Below, one piece after another: positions 33,017 through 42,463 of a stretch of DNA of 64,000 nucleotides; the stretch's first letter is position 1, and each line of letters begins with the position of its first letter. The notes under the pieces are model-generated. The model saw nothing but the letters and a program-made list of their open reading frames with translations, did no database searches and was not told the DNA's origin. Position numbers and translations under genes: made by a program. The DNA is from Planobispora rosea (lineage in GTDB: Bacteria; Actinomycetota; Actinomycetes; Streptosporangiales; Streptosporangiaceae). The stretch is from assembly GCF_014648175.1 (NCBI RefSeq), contig NZ_BMQP01000003.1:62001-126000 (forward strand), given 5' to 3'.

Positions 33017-34048
33017 TCACGCCGATGCCCGGGGACCCTTCTCCGCCCACTCGGACAGGATCCCGGCCTCCTTGCCGGGGTCGATCCCGTGACTCATCCG
33101 GGCGGTCCCGAAGGACCGTTCCTCCACCGGGATGCCGCGGAGCCAGGCCCAGGTGTCGCGGACGGTCTCCGCCACCGGGCGGCACGTCAGGCCGGCGGCC
33201 CGGGCCCTGGCGGAGGACGGCAGCCACACCCCGGCGAACCCGGGGTCCCGGGGGGCCCAGAGCGGCAGCTCGGTCCAGGGCTGGACGTCACGGTCGAGCA
33301 GGAACCGGTCCTCCACCCAGACGAACTCGGCGTCCGACCCCGTCGCGGTCCGGCACTCCTCCAGGAAGCTCCGGTAGGTGGCGTTGCCCTCGACCCCGCT
33401 GACGAAGAACCGGTCGGCCGTCCCCGCCTCCGCCTGGGACAGGGTGAAGGCGGCGATATCGCGGGCGTCGATCAGCTGCATCGCGATCTCGGGATCGCCG
33501 GGCGCGAGCACCTTCCCGCCCCGGGCGATCCGGGTCAGCCACCAGGGCAGGCGGCCGACGTTCTCGTGCGGGCCCAGGATGAGGCCCGGTTCGATGATCA
33601 GGGCGTTGCCGTCGAAGCCCTGCTCCACCGCGCGCTCACAGCCCGCCTTGAGCACGCCGTAGTCACCGTCCTCGGGCCCGGCGTCGGGGGCGCAGTCGAA
33701 GCGGGGGGTGCTCTCGTCCGTCGGACCCGAGCCCGGCCAGCCCGAGCAGGCCGAGATGCTGGAGATGAACGTGTAGGTGGCGGCCCTGCCGTTGAGCGCG
33801 CGGACCGATTCGCCGACCACCCGCGGGACGAACCCGCAGACGTCGACGACGGCGTCCCACTCGCGTCCCCCGGCGAGCCGCGCCAGGTCCTCGGGGGACT
33901 CGCGGTCCCCCCTGACGGCCTCGACTCCGGGCAGGTCCTGTCCGCTCAAACCCCGGTTGAACGTCGTGACCTCGTGCCCGCGCCGCAGCGCCTCCTCGAC
34001 GATCGCCCGGCCGAGGAAGACCGAGCCGCCGATAACAAGGGTTCTCAT
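33017..34048 (-). CDS. NAD-dependent epimerase/dehydratase (extended SDR)
   Basis: A 343-residue short-chain dehydrogenase of the atypical/extended class. The NAD motif at the N-terminus is GGSVFLG (in place of GxxGxxG), followed by an Asn-Arg-Gly binding segment (TFNRG) and a core seen in plant CSP41-like and bacterial reductase-type SDRs. The classical YxxxK is not evident; GDYGVLKAGCE carries Y and K at the expected spacing. The ATG at 34048 begins the first strand. The substrate is unknown. Confidence 0.85.
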   Translation of the reverse strand: MRTLVIGGSVFLGRAIVEEALRRGHEVTTFNRGLSGQDLPGVEAVRGDRESPEDLARLAGGREWDAVVDVCGFVPRVVGESVRALNGRAATYTFISSISACSGWPGSGPTDESTPRFDCAPDAGPEDGDYGVLKAGCERAVEQGFDGNALIIEPGLILGPHENVGRLPWWLTRIARGGKVLAPGDPEIAMQLIDARDIAAFTLSQAEAGTADRFFVSGVEGNATYRSFLEECRTATGSDAEFVWVEDRFLLDRDVQPWTELPLWAPRDPGFAGVWLPSSARARAAGLTCRPVAETVRDTWAWLRGIPVEERSFGTARMSHGIDPGKEAGILSEWAEKGPRASA

Positions 34049-34153
34049 GGCGCCCCATTCTTGGTGGCCCGCGAGGGCGGGGGCCATACGGTTTCACCTC
34101 CGGCGCAAGCCGTACGCCCAGAGCGGAGTGCCCGGGGCGCACGGCACCGGCGG

Positions 34154-36415
34154 TCAGAGCGGAGCGACCTGGGCCGGCGGCTGGTCGAGGACGTGGACGC
34201 GGGCGGCCCCGATGTCGAAGTAGAGGCCCACCAGGTCCAGGCGCCCGGCGCGCACCAGGTGATCCACCCCGGGGTGGGTCCGGAGGTTCTCCAGCTGCTG
34301 GATCACGTTGATCCGGCAGAGCCGGTCGAGCGGGCCGCCGTCGGCGCCGTCGCTCTCGGTGGCGATGAAACGCGCCAGGCTGTGGTGGCCGTGGCGGAGC
34401 CAGCGGTCGAGCGCGGGCAGCTCACCCGTCGTCTCCCCGCCGCTGAGCAGGGCGACCATGGCGCCGCAGCCGGAGTGCCCGCAGACCGTGATGGTCCGCA
34501 CGCCGAGCTCGGCCGTGGCGTACTCGATCGCGGCGGCGACCGAGTCGTCCGGGGCGGACGCCCCCCGGCGCGGGACGAGGTTGCCGATGTTGCGGACGGT
34601 GAACAGGTCACCGGGGCCGCTGGAGGTGATGAGATTCGGCACGATCCGGGAGTCCGCGCAGGTGATGAAGAGGTGCGAGGGCTTCTGCGCCCGGGCCATG
34701 CCGTGCAGCACCGGCCGGATCAGCGGCGCCGTGCGCAGGTGGAACTCCCCGGCCCCCGCCAGGAGCTCGGGTACGGCGAGAGCCTCGGGTGTGGCGATGC
34801 CCTCGGGGGTGTTGCGGGCCGGGGCCGGGACACCTGCGGCGGCCCGGAGCCGGCGCCGCCGGTGGGACCACGGCAGCCACCAGCGGTCCGGAGCCCGGGG
34901 CGGCGTCTTGGCCGGGAACACCCGGCCGCCGCTGGCGGCCATGGCGTACCACTCGTCGTGGATCTCGTCGACGGTGACGGTGCCGCCGCCGCGCTCGTGG
35001 TCCTGCCGCCAGGCGTGGACGGCCTCGAAGGCCGCGTTGTCCATGAAGTCGATGTTCAGGTCCAGCTCCACCTCGGCCCCGGCGGGGATGGTACGGAGCT
35101 CCGCGGTGATCTTCGGCACCCCGAGGAAGGTCAGCGAGCCGCCGATCATCACATGCCAGTGGCCCTGGGAGTCCTCCCGGCTGTCCACGGTCACCGAGGT
35201 GAGGCGGCGCAGCGCGAGCAGCGCGGCCAGGCCGAGGCCGAACAGCACGCCCTCGGCGAGGCCGAGCAGCACCACGCCCGCCATCGTCACGGCGTAGACC
35301 GGCACCTCGCCGTGACCGCGCAGGTTCCGGATGTGCCCGATGTCGACCATCTGGACGCCGATGAAGACCAGCAGGGCGGCCAGCGCCTCCATCGGGATGA
35401 AAGTGATCGTCCACCCCAGGCCGAGGCAGAACAGCAGGATCCAGAGGCCGTGCAGGATCGTCGACCAGCGGCTGCGCGCACCCGCCCGGGCGTTGGTGGT
35501 GCTGCGCATGATGACCCCGGCCACCGGCAGGCCGCCCAGCGCGCCGGTCACCATGTTGGCCGCGCCCTGAGCGGTGAGCTCCCGGTCGAGGTCGGCCCGC
35601 CTGCCGCCGTGCAGCCGGTCCACGGCCACCGCGCAGAGCAGCGACTCCACCCCGGCGAGCAGGGCGACCAGCACCACCGCCGCGACGATCCCGTGCCAGT
35701 CGCCCCGCGGCCAGACCGGGGAGGACCAGCCGTCCAGGCTCGCCGACAGGTCGACCCGCGTGACGTCCCAGCCGAGGGCGAGCGAGGTCACCGCGGTGAC
35801 GGCCAGGGCCGCCAGCGGGGCGGGGACGGCCCGCGGCCGCCGGGGCAGCCGGGCCCAGACGACCAGGACCAGGATGGTCAGCAGCCCGGCGAGGACCGCG
35901 TCGTTGTGATTCTCGGTGATCTGCCGCGGCAGCTCGGTCAGGTTCGCGATCGCCGAGCTCTGCGGGCTGCCGCCGAGGACCACGTGCAGCTGGGAGAGGG
36001 CGATCACCACGCCGACGCCGGCGAGCATGCCGTGCACCACGGCGGGGGAGACCGCGAGCGCGGCCCGGGCGATCCGGAACACCCCCAGCACCAGCTGGAG
36101 GGCGCCCGCGAGCAAAGTGATCATGCAGGTGGCCCGCCAGCCGTACCTCATGACGAGATCGGCGACCACCAGCGCGAGTCCCGCCGCCGGGCCGCTGACC
36201 TGGACGACCGAGCCTCCCAGGAAGCCCGCGACGACGCCGCCCACCACCGCGGCGACGAGCCCGGCCACGAGGGGCGCTCCCGAGGCGGCGGCGATCCCCA
36301 GCGAGAGGGGCACCGCCACCAGGAACACCACGAGGGAGGCGGGCAGGTCATGGCGGAGCACGGAGGTTATGTCACTCCGCGTGATTGAAATACTACTCTT
36401 CGTGTCCGTCCCCAT
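34154..36415 (-). CDS. SulP-family anion transporter fused to beta-carbonic anhydrase
   Basis: A 753-residue fusion. Residues 20-400 are a SulP transporter (VSGPAAGLALVVADL, GVESLLCAVAVDRLHGGRRADLDREL). Residues 420-510 are a STAS-like domain. Residues 550-745 are a beta-class carbonic anhydrase with zinc ligands C586, H647 and C650 and the D588-R590 dyad (CADSR, CGHSGCG). The fusion suggests bicarbonate uptake coupled to CO2 interconversion on the cytoplasmic side. All catalytic residues are present. Known in several actinobacteria and proteobacteria. Confidence 0.93.
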   Translation of the reverse strand: MGTDTKSSISITRSDITSVLRHDLPASLVVFLVAVPLSLGIAAASGAPLVAGLVAAVVGGVVAGFLGGSVVQVSGPAAGLALVVADLVMRYGWRATCMITLLAGALQLVLGVFRIARAALAVSPAVVHGMLAGVGVVIALSQLHVVLGGSPQSSAIANLTELPRQITENHNDAVLAGLLTILVLVVWARLPRRPRAVPAPLAALAVTAVTSLALGWDVTRVDLSASLDGWSSPVWPRGDWHGIVAAVVLVALLAGVESLLCAVAVDRLHGGRRADLDRELTAQGAANMVTGALGGLPVAGVIMRSTTNARAGARSRWSTILHGLWILLFCLGLGWTITFIPMEALAALLVFIGVQMVDIGHIRNLRGHGEVPVYAVTMAGVVLLGLAEGVLFGLGLAALLALRRLTSVTVDSREDSQGHWHVMIGGSLTFLGVPKITAELRTIPAGAEVELDLNIDFMDNAAFEAVHAWRQDHERGGGTVTVDEIHDEWYAMAASGGRVFPAKTPPRAPDRWWLPWSHRRRRLRAAAGVPAPARNTPEGIATPEALAVPELLAGAGEFHLRTAPLIRPVLHGMARAQKPSHLFITCADSRIVPNLITSSGPGDLFTVRNIGNLVPRRGASAPDDSVAAAIEYATAELGVRTITVCGHSGCGAMVALLSGGETTGELPALDRWLRHGHHSLARFIATESDGADGGPLDRLCRINVIQQLENLRTHPGVDHLVRAGRLDLVGLYFDIGAARVHVLDQPPAQVAPL

Positions 36416-36430
36416 GAAGAGAAACCTTAT

Positions 36431-36464
36431 GCCGGTGACCCCGTTTTCTTAAGGGGTCACCGGC
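36431..36464 (-). terminator. Terminator hairpin
   Basis: GCCGGTGACCCC (36431-36442) and GGGGTCACCGGC (36453-36464) form a perfect 12-bp stem with a 10-base loop. It lies just beyond the end of the minus-strand gene at 36489 and upstream of the SulP gene, followed on the minus strand by a T-rich stretch, so it separates the two transcripts. Confidence 0.85.
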
Positions 36465-36488
36465 GGCCTTTACAGAGGACCGGGGAAA

Positions 36489-38027
36489 TCAGCGGTAATA
36501 GTCGGGATAGTCCGGCTCAGGGTTGCGGTGGCGGCTGCCCCGGGGACTCTGGCGGTCATGCCCCTCGGGGGCGGCTCCGGGACCCGTTCCGTACAGGTCG
36601 CCGTAGCTCGGCCAGCTCGTGTTCCCGGCGGTGGTGGGAGCGGGCTCGGGCCAGGCGGCGGGGGCGGACGGAGTCGCGGGCGAGACGTACGAACCGCCCT
36701 CGTAGCCGTAGCCGCCGGCGGACCCGGCGCCGTCGGCCGGGCGGTCGTACGGGGAGACGGCGCGGGAGGGGCTGGTCGAGGTCGAGACCGCCGGGCTCGG
36801 CCCGGTGAGCACGTCGTCCTCGATGGTCGCCCAGCCGGAGCTCACCTCGTAGGACCCGGCGGGCGGGGCGCTGTAGACGGGCGTCTGGTACGAGTTGTAG
36901 GACGGTGCGGGGTCGTCCAGGATGTCGGCCGTGTTCACGGCCGCCCAGCCGCCGGAGTCCGGGGCGGTGGCCCGTGCCCAGGGGTTGTCCGAGACGGGCG
37001 TGGACGGCTCGGGGGAGGCGTACGGCGTCGAGAGCGGGTCCGGGCCCGACGCGGGGGCCGCGGCGGGAAAACCGCCGCTGGTCGTGGGACCCATCGGCGG
37101 CAGCGCGGGGCCGTCGGCGGCCGAGCTCCGTGAGCTCCGCGGGGTCACGGGAGCGGTCGGGGCGCTGAGCGGGTCGAGCGCGGGCGTCGAGCCGCTGGAG
37201 GTGGTGGTGTCCCGCGCGTAGGAGCCGTTCAGCGGGTCGTTCAGCGGGTCCTTCAGGGGGCCGTTCAGCGGGTCGGGCCGTGACGGGCCGCCCGTGCCCG
37301 CGGGACTCGCGGAGCCCGGGGTGTTCGTGCCGGAGGCGCGGCTGCCGCGGCGGGACCGCGGGGTACGGCTCTCGCCGAAGGCGCCGGGAGTGGGCGCGGC
37401 GAAGGTGACCGTCTTCTGCTCGGCCAGCGCGGCCGCCGAGGGGGCGGGGTTCGGCTGAACAGGTCCGACCAGGTCGGCAAGGCCCGAGGGGAGCGAGTCC
37501 ATGGAGCCCGCGGAGTTCGCGGCGGGCGCGGGCACGGACGGCTGCGCGGGTGCGGGAACCGAGGGCCGCGATCGGGGCGGCTGGGGCCGGGACGGCAGCG
37601 GGGCCTGGACGGTCACCGCGTCGGCGTCGACCGCGGAGGGGCCGTCCTGGCCGGCGGGACGACCGGAACCCGCATTCGCCGAGCTCCGCGACAAGGGCCC
37701 TCCGAAACCGCCCTCGTCGGCCTGGAGACGCGTCCAGTAGTCGTCGTCGTAGTCGTCCGGCTCGCCGAACTCGTTGCGCTTGCGCGGCGGGCGGGGTTTG
37801 GGCTCGTCGAACGGCGAGAGGTCGGGAGTGTAGTGGTCCAGCTTGGGTTCCCTGGCGGCGAACTCGTCAGTGGACCGCGTCGGGGTCGACGCCTCCTTCT
37901 CGGCCATCTCCCGCAACCGCTCCGGGGGAAGCGCACTCTCCCTGCGGCTCATCGAACGCATCCCCATCGCCACGACGACGATCACGAGGAGCACGACGGC
38001 CACCAGGCTCACTATGACCGGGATCAT
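36489..38027 (-). CDS. Pro/Ser/Ala-rich membrane-anchored protein
   Basis: A 512-residue protein with one N-terminal membrane segment (residues 3-22), a basic stop-transfer patch, a conserved-looking juxtamembrane part (RLREMAEKEA and a later DDYDDDYWTRLQADEGGFGG) and then about 400 residues of low-complexity Pro, Ser, Ala and Thr. The inside-out orientation would keep the tail in the cytoplasm. No domain is recognised. It has its own promoter-like region and terminator. Confidence 0.7.
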   Translation of the reverse strand: MIPVIVSLVAVVLLVIVVVAMGMRSMSRRESALPPERLREMAEKEASTPTRSTDEFAAREPKLDHYTPDLSPFDEPKPRPPRKRNEFGEPDDYDDDYWTRLQADEGGFGGPLSRSSANAGSGRPAGQDGPSAVDADAVTVQAPLPSRPQPPRSRPSVPAPAQPSVPAPAANSAGSMDSLPSGLADLVGPVQPNPAPSAAALAEQKTVTFAAPTPGAFGESRTPRSRRGSRASGTNTPGSASPAGTGGPSRPDPLNGPLKDPLNDPLNGSYARDTTTSSGSTPALDPLSAPTAPVTPRSSRSSAADGPALPPMGPTTSGGFPAAAPASGPDPLSTPYASPEPSTPVSDNPWARATAPDSGGWAAVNTADILDDPAPSYNSYQTPVYSAPPAGSYEVSSGWATIEDDVLTGPSPAVSTSTSPSRAVSPYDRPADGAGSAGGYGYEGGSYVSPATPSAPAAWPEPAPTTAGNTSWPSYGDLYGTGPGAAPEGHDRQSPRGSRHRNPEPDYPDYYR

Positions 38028-38131
38028 TGCACCACCTTCAAGGCCATGGCCTCCCAGCGGCGCCGGTGAGGTCGCGCGGCCATCGACGCGACCTGCCCCC
38101 TGTGATCACCTGCGCTCGGACATTGGATCTG

Positions 38132-38161
38132 ATTGTGTCGGACCACTATGGGCGTTGTCAC
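38132..38161 (-). promoter_or_regulatory. Putative promoter of the 36489-38027 gene
   Basis: On the minus strand GTGACA (38156-38161) and CACAAT (38132-38137) stand 18 bp apart, close to -35/-10 consensus, about 100 bp before the ATG. The 183-bp gap to the PEBP gene contains no other feature. Confidence 0.4.
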
Positions 38162-38210
38162 ACTGAACGTGAAGAATTGGCAACCATTACTACCTCCGGT
38201 GTCTGCCCGG

Positions 38211-38777
38211 TTACTCGATGTCCGTCGTGGTGAGCCGTCCCCAGGCGATCGTCTTGTCCGCGATGCTCTTGAGAGTCTCGGAGAGGGGGGCACCCTTACC
38301 GAGGTCGACCTTCTCCTTGAGCGCGTAGACAGTGAAACGATAGTTCTCCTGGCGGCGGCACGGAGGCGTATAGCCCACTTTGCCGTTGGTCGTTCGGCCT
38401 TCCACGGCGTCCACGGGCACCGTGTTCTCGGCCACCTCGCCGGTGCGCGGGTCGATGTCGAACACGACCCAGTGCACCTCGGCGCCGGTAGTGGAGTTGT
38501 TGTTGTCGACCACGATCGCGACGGACTCGGTGTTGTCCGGCACGCGGGACCAGCGCAGCGGCGGGTTGCCCATCGAGCCGTTACAGGAGTAGTCGGACGG
38601 CAGGGGACCACCGTCCTGCAGCGTGGGGCTGGTGACGCTGAGCGGTTCCAGCTGGAGCCGCTCGGCCGAGGCGGCGCTGCCCACCATCCCGCAACCGGAG
38701 GAGACGACGACGAACGCCGCGGCGGTCACCGCGCTGGCGGTGCGCCGCAGGCGCGCAGACGTGTTCGACAGCCCCAT
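38211..38777 (-). CDS. PEBP-family (YbhB/YbcL) lipoprotein
   Basis: A 188-residue exported lipoprotein of the phosphatidylethanolamine-binding protein family. Lipobox VVSSGC near residue 29; then the ligand pocket elements NPPLRWSRVPDN, VHWVVFDID and a late YRFTVYAL. In bacteria such proteins bind small phosphorylated or lipid ligands; the physiological partner is unknown. Start ATG 38777, with the SARP gene divergent 93 bp away. Confidence 0.88.
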   Translation of the reverse strand: MGLSNTSARLRRTASAVTAAAFVVVSSGCGMVGSAASAERLQLEPLSVTSPTLQDGGPLPSDYSCNGSMGNPPLRWSRVPDNTESVAIVVDNNNSTTGAEVHWVVFDIDPRTGEVAENTVPVDAVEGRTTNGKVGYTPPCRRQENYRFTVYALKEKVDLGKGAPLSETLKSIADKTIAWGRLTTTDIE

Positions 38778-38836
38778 GCCCGATGATGCTACGCGGATCT
38801 GAGAGGTGCGCTGACCGGATCTCGGGGTTTCATGGC

Positions 38837-38870
38837 ATGACAATGGCGACGAATCCGACAGAATCGAGGA
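38837..38870 (+). promoter_or_regulatory. Promoter of the SARP regulator, probably leaderless
   Basis: ATGACA (38837-38842) and CAGAAT (38859-38864) are 16 bp apart. The transcript would begin close to the ATG at 38871. GAGGA lies immediately against that ATG, too close for a normal ribosome site, which fits a leaderless message. Confidence 0.45.
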
Positions 38871-41800
38871 ATGCGCGGGGTGAACTCGGACACGGACATG
38901 AGTTTCGCGGTCCTCGGTCCCCTGGAAGTCCACCTGCGCGGTGAGAAGGTGGAGATCGCGGGGCAGCGGCTGCGCGCGCTTCTCGGTCTGCTCCTGCTCG
39001 ACGCGGGCCGGCCCGTCCCGGTCGGCCGGCTGGTCGCGGGGGTGTGGGGGGACCGCCCGCCGAGTTCGGCGGGGAACGCCCTGCAGGCCCTGGTCTCCCG
39101 CCTCCGCGCCGGGCTGGGCGGACGGAGGGATCTGGTCGCGTCCGCGGCGGACGGATACCGGCTGGCGGTCGCGCCCGACCGGGTGGACGCCCACCGCTTC
39201 GCCCGCCTGACGGCCGAGGGCCGGGCCGCCCTCGCCGCGGGGCATCCGGCCGACGCCGCGGCCGTGCTCCGCGCCGCGCTGGCGCTCTGGCGCGGTCCCG
39301 CCCTGGCCGACCTGGCCGGGAACGAGATCATCGCCGCCGCGCTCACCCGGTTGGACACGCTCCGCCTGACCGCGCTGGAGGAGCGGATCGAGGCCGACCT
39401 GCTGCTCGGCCGAGCCGCCGAGGTCGCCGCCGAGCTGCCCGCTCTGATCGCCGGTCACCCGCTGCGGGAGCGGCTGCGGGGCCAGCTCATGCGCGCCCTG
39501 TACGGCGCGGGCCGCCAGGTCGAGGCGCTGGCCGCCTTCGGGGACGCCCGCGAGACGTTCGCCCGGGAGCTGGGGGCGGACCCCTCACCCGCCCTGTCCG
39601 AGCTTCACCTGGCCATGCTGCGCGGGGAGCCGTCCGGCGACGAGGCCCGGTCCGCCTCCCCGGGTCCCGCTCCGGCCTCCGCCTTCACCCTGGCTCCCGC
39701 TCCGCACCTGGCCCCCGCTCCGAACCCGGCTCCGGCCTCCGCCCCGGTTCCCGCTGCGGACCCGGTCCCGGCCTCTGCCCCGGTCTCCATCCCGGCCCCG
39801 GAGAGGCGGCCCGGCAACCTTCGGGCGAGGCTCACCAGCTTCGTCGGCCGGGAGCACGATGTGGCCCGCGTGACGGACCTGCTCGCCGGGCACCGGCTGG
39901 TCACGCTCCTCGGTCCCGGCGGCGCGGGCAAGACCCGCCTGGCGGTCGAGTCGGCGGAGGCCGTCACCGGGCTGATGCCCGACGGGGTGTGGCTGGTCGA
40001 GCTCGCCCCGGTCGCCGAGCCGTCCGAGGTGGCCCAGGCCGTGTCCGCCGCCCTCGGCCTGCGCGACGGCTCCCCGAAGGCGCCGCCCGGCGTCATCCCC
40101 GTCCCGGCCGTCCGCGACCCCCTCTCCCGCCTGGTCTCGGCCCTGGCCGGGAAGCGGTTGCTGATCATCATGGACAACTGCGAGCACGTGGTCGGAGCGG
40201 CCGCGGCGCTCACGGACCGGGTCCTGACGGGGTGCCCCGGGGTGCGCGTCCTGACCACGAGCCGCGAACCCCTGGGCATCACGGGCGAGCTGACCTGGCC
40301 GGTGCCGCCGCTGGAGCTCCCCCCGCCGGACGGCGACCCCGGCGAGGCGCTCGGGTACCCGGCCACCCGCCTGTTCGCCGAACGGGCCGCGGCCGTACGC
40401 CCCGGTTACCGGCCCGAGGCCGAGGCCGAGGCGGTGGTACGGATCTGCCGTGAGCTCGACGGCATTCCGCTCGCCATCGAGCTGGCCGCCGCCCGGCTCC
40501 GGTCCCTGACGGCCGGGCAGATCGCCGCGCGGCTGGACGATCGCTTCCGCCTGCTGACCGGCGGCAGCCGTACGGCACTGCCCCGCCACCAGACGCTGCG
40601 CGCCGTGGTGGAGTGGAGCTGGGACCTGCTGGACGGGCAGGAGCGGAGGCTGGCGGGGCGGCTGTCGGTCTTCGCCGGCGGCGTCACCCTCGACGCCGCC
40701 GAGCGGGTCTGCTCCGGCGAGGGGCTGGACCGGGCCGATGTGCTCGACGTGCTGGCCCGGCTGGTGGACAAGTCGCTGCTGGCGGTCTCCGACCACGAGT
40801 CCGTGCCCCGCTACCGGATGCTGGAGAGCATCCGTGCCTACGCCGCCGAACGGCTGGCCGAGTCGGGCGAGCGGGAGCGGGTACGGCTGGCGCACGCGCT
40901 GTTCTTCGCGGAGCTGGCCGAGACGGCCGACCCCGGCCTGCGCGACCGCAGGCAGGCGGCGTCCATCGCCGAGATGTCCCGCGAGCACGACAACCTGTCG
41001 GCGGCGCTGCGCTGGAGCGTCGAGACCGGCCGCCTCGATCTGGCGTTGCGGCTGGTCGGCGCCCTGGGCTGGTACTGGTGGCTGCGCGGCCACCGGCTTG
41101 AGGGCGCCCAGCGCGCCGGGGAGGTCCTCGACCTGGCGGGCGAGGCCGATCCCGCGCCGCTGGCCCTGGCCCGGGCGGCGTACGGGATCAACGCGCTCGG
41201 CACCGGGATCGAGCTGGACCGGGCGCGGAGTGAGCTGACCGAGGCGCTCAGACTGGCCCGCGAGGAGATCGAGCCTCCCTGGCACCCCCTGGTCGCGCTG
41301 ACGGGCCCGGTCGTCGCGCTGTTCCAGGGGCTGCCCCCGGACGACGGCCGCCACCTGCGCGAGATGTCCTCCCACCCGGATCCCTGGGTTCTTGCCCTGG
41401 TGCGCCTGTTCAGCGGGTACGAGCAGCTCGCGGCGGGCCGGGTGGGCGAGAGCGAGCGAGAGCTCCAGGCCAGCCTGAGCGGTTTCCGGGAGCTCGGGGA
41501 GCGCTGGGGCATCGGCAACGCGCTGGCCGCGCTGTCGGAGGTGGACTTCCTGCGGGGCGAGGCCGGCGGAGGACTGGCACGGGTCCGCGAGGCCATCGCC
41601 GTCCTGGAGGAGGCCGGGGCCGCCGAGGAGGTCGCCTACCTGCGCAGCAGGCTCGCCTTCGGCCTCAACCTGCAGGGGGAGCGGGCCGCCGCGCGCGAGC
41701 TGCTGGAGGAGCTGATCCAGCACACCAGCAGGACCGGGGACCGGGTGTCCCTGGTCGCCCTCCACCTCTACCGGGGGGACTTCGCCCGCGAGGCCGGGGA

Positions 41801-42263
41801 TGTCGCCGAGGCCAAACGCCACTACGCCGAGGCCCTGCGGGTGGTGGACGCGGAGGAGAGCATGCCGGGCCAGATCAGGGCGGTGCTCAACGCCTCCCTG
41901 AGCCTCCTGGCCGGTCAGGAGGGAGACCTCCCCCGGGCCCGGAGACTGCTCGACGCCGCGCTGGAGCAGGTGGCGGGCCCGTCGGACGCGTCCCTTCTCG
42001 GCCTGTTGCTGATCGGCGAGGCGGATCTGAGACTCTCGGCGGGCGACCCGGCCGGAGCGGCGGAGCTGCTCGGCGCCGCCGCGGTGGTCCGCGGTGTCGA
42101 CATGGTGGTCGACTTCGACCACATCCGGATCACCGAGCGGACGCGGGCCGCGCTCGGTGAGGAGAAGTTCGCCCGGTGCTACGGCCGCGGCCGCGCCCTC
42201 TCCCGCGACGAACTCCTCTCCCGCGCCGGCCGGGGCCTCCTCCCGGACCTCCGTCCGTCATGA
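38871..42263 (+). CDS. AfsR/SARP-type regulator with NB-ARC and TPR-like domains
   Basis: A 1130-residue regulator. Residues 10-95 are an OmpR-type DNA-binding domain (FAVLGPLEVHLRGEKVEI), 105-255 the bacterial transcriptional activation domain, then an Ala/Pro repeat linker. The NB-ARC ATPase follows with Walker A GPGGAGKT (K354) and Walker B LLIIMDNCEH, and the C-terminal 450 residues are TPR-like helices. This is the AfsR/large SARP architecture that switches on secondary metabolism genes or exporters. No biosynthetic cluster is adjacent, but a DrrAB-type exporter follows with 11-bp-phased heptamers in its promoter. Start could instead be GTG 38880 or ATG 38898. Confidence 0.92.
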   Translation: MRGVNSDTDMSFAVLGPLEVHLRGEKVEIAGQRLRALLGLLLLDAGRPVPVGRLVAGVWGDRPPSSAGNALQALVSRLRAGLGGRRDLVASAADGYRLAVAPDRVDAHRFARLTAEGRAALAAGHPADAAAVLRAALALWRGPALADLAGNEIIAAALTRLDTLRLTALEERIEADLLLGRAAEVAAELPALIAGHPLRERLRGQLMRALYGAGRQVEALAAFGDARETFARELGADPSPALSELHLAMLRGEPSGDEARSASPGPAPASAFTLAPAPHLAPAPNPAPASAPVPAADPVPASAPVSIPAPERRPGNLRARLTSFVGREHDVARVTDLLAGHRLVTLLGPGGAGKTRLAVESAEAVTGLMPDGVWLVELAPVAEPSEVAQAVSAALGLRDGSPKAPPGVIPVPAVRDPLSRLVSALAGKRLLIIMDNCEHVVGAAAALTDRVLTGCPGVRVLTTSREPLGITGELTWPVPPLELPPPDGDPGEALGYPATRLFAERAAAVRPGYRPEAEAEAVVRICRELDGIPLAIELAAARLRSLTAGQIAARLDDRFRLLTGGSRTALPRHQTLRAVVEWSWDLLDGQERRLAGRLSVFAGGVTLDAAERVCSGEGLDRADVLDVLARLVDKSLLAVSDHESVPRYRMLESIRAYAAERLAESGERERVRLAHALFFAELAETADPGLRDRRQAASIAEMSREHDNLSAALRWSVETGRLDLALRLVGALGWYWWLRGHRLEGAQRAGEVLDLAGEADPAPLALARAAYGINALGTGIELDRARSELTEALRLAREEIEPPWHPLVALTGPVVALFQGLPPDDGRHLREMSSHPDPWVLALVRLFSGYEQLAAGRVGESERELQASLSGFRELGERWGIGNALAALSEVDFLRGEAGGGLARVREAIAVLEEAGAAEEVAYLRSRLAFGLNLQGERAAARELLEELIQHTSRTGDRVSLVALHLYRGDFAREAGDVAEAKRHYAEALRVVDAEESMPGQIRAVLNASLSLLAGQEGDLPRARRLLDAALEQVAGPSDASLLGLLLIGEADLRLSAGDPAGAAELLGAAAVVRGVDMVVDFDHIRITERTRAALGEEKFARCYGRGRALSRDELLSRAGRGLLPDLRPS

Positions 42264-42367
42264 CGGGGTGCCGGCGGAGTGACCACGTCCCGGACGGCGC
42301 GGGCGCGCAGGAACTCCCGGCAGGGCCCGGGGCGGGGAAGGCGGAAGGTCCAGTGGGGCCCCGCTAC

Positions 42368-42407
42368 GCGCGGACCGGCCCCGGAGACACCCGGGGCCGG
42401 TCCGCGC
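42368..42407. terminator. Bidirectional terminator between SARP and ABC genes
   Basis: Perfect 17-bp arms at 42368-42384 and 42391-42407 enclose a 6-base loop, between the convergent SARP gene and ABC permease gene. No T-tract is present, as is usual for actinobacterial hairpins. Confidence 0.85.
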
Positions 42408-42463
42408 TCGGCTGATCTATCTGCTCTGACCTGTCTGTTGCGGTTTATGCGCGCTGCTCCGGT

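Noticed and set aside
33089..36388. A 1099-codon plus-strand open frame over the epimerase and SulP genes
   Set aside because: It is antisense to two well-supported genes and is Arg/Gly/Pro/His-rich with no domain.
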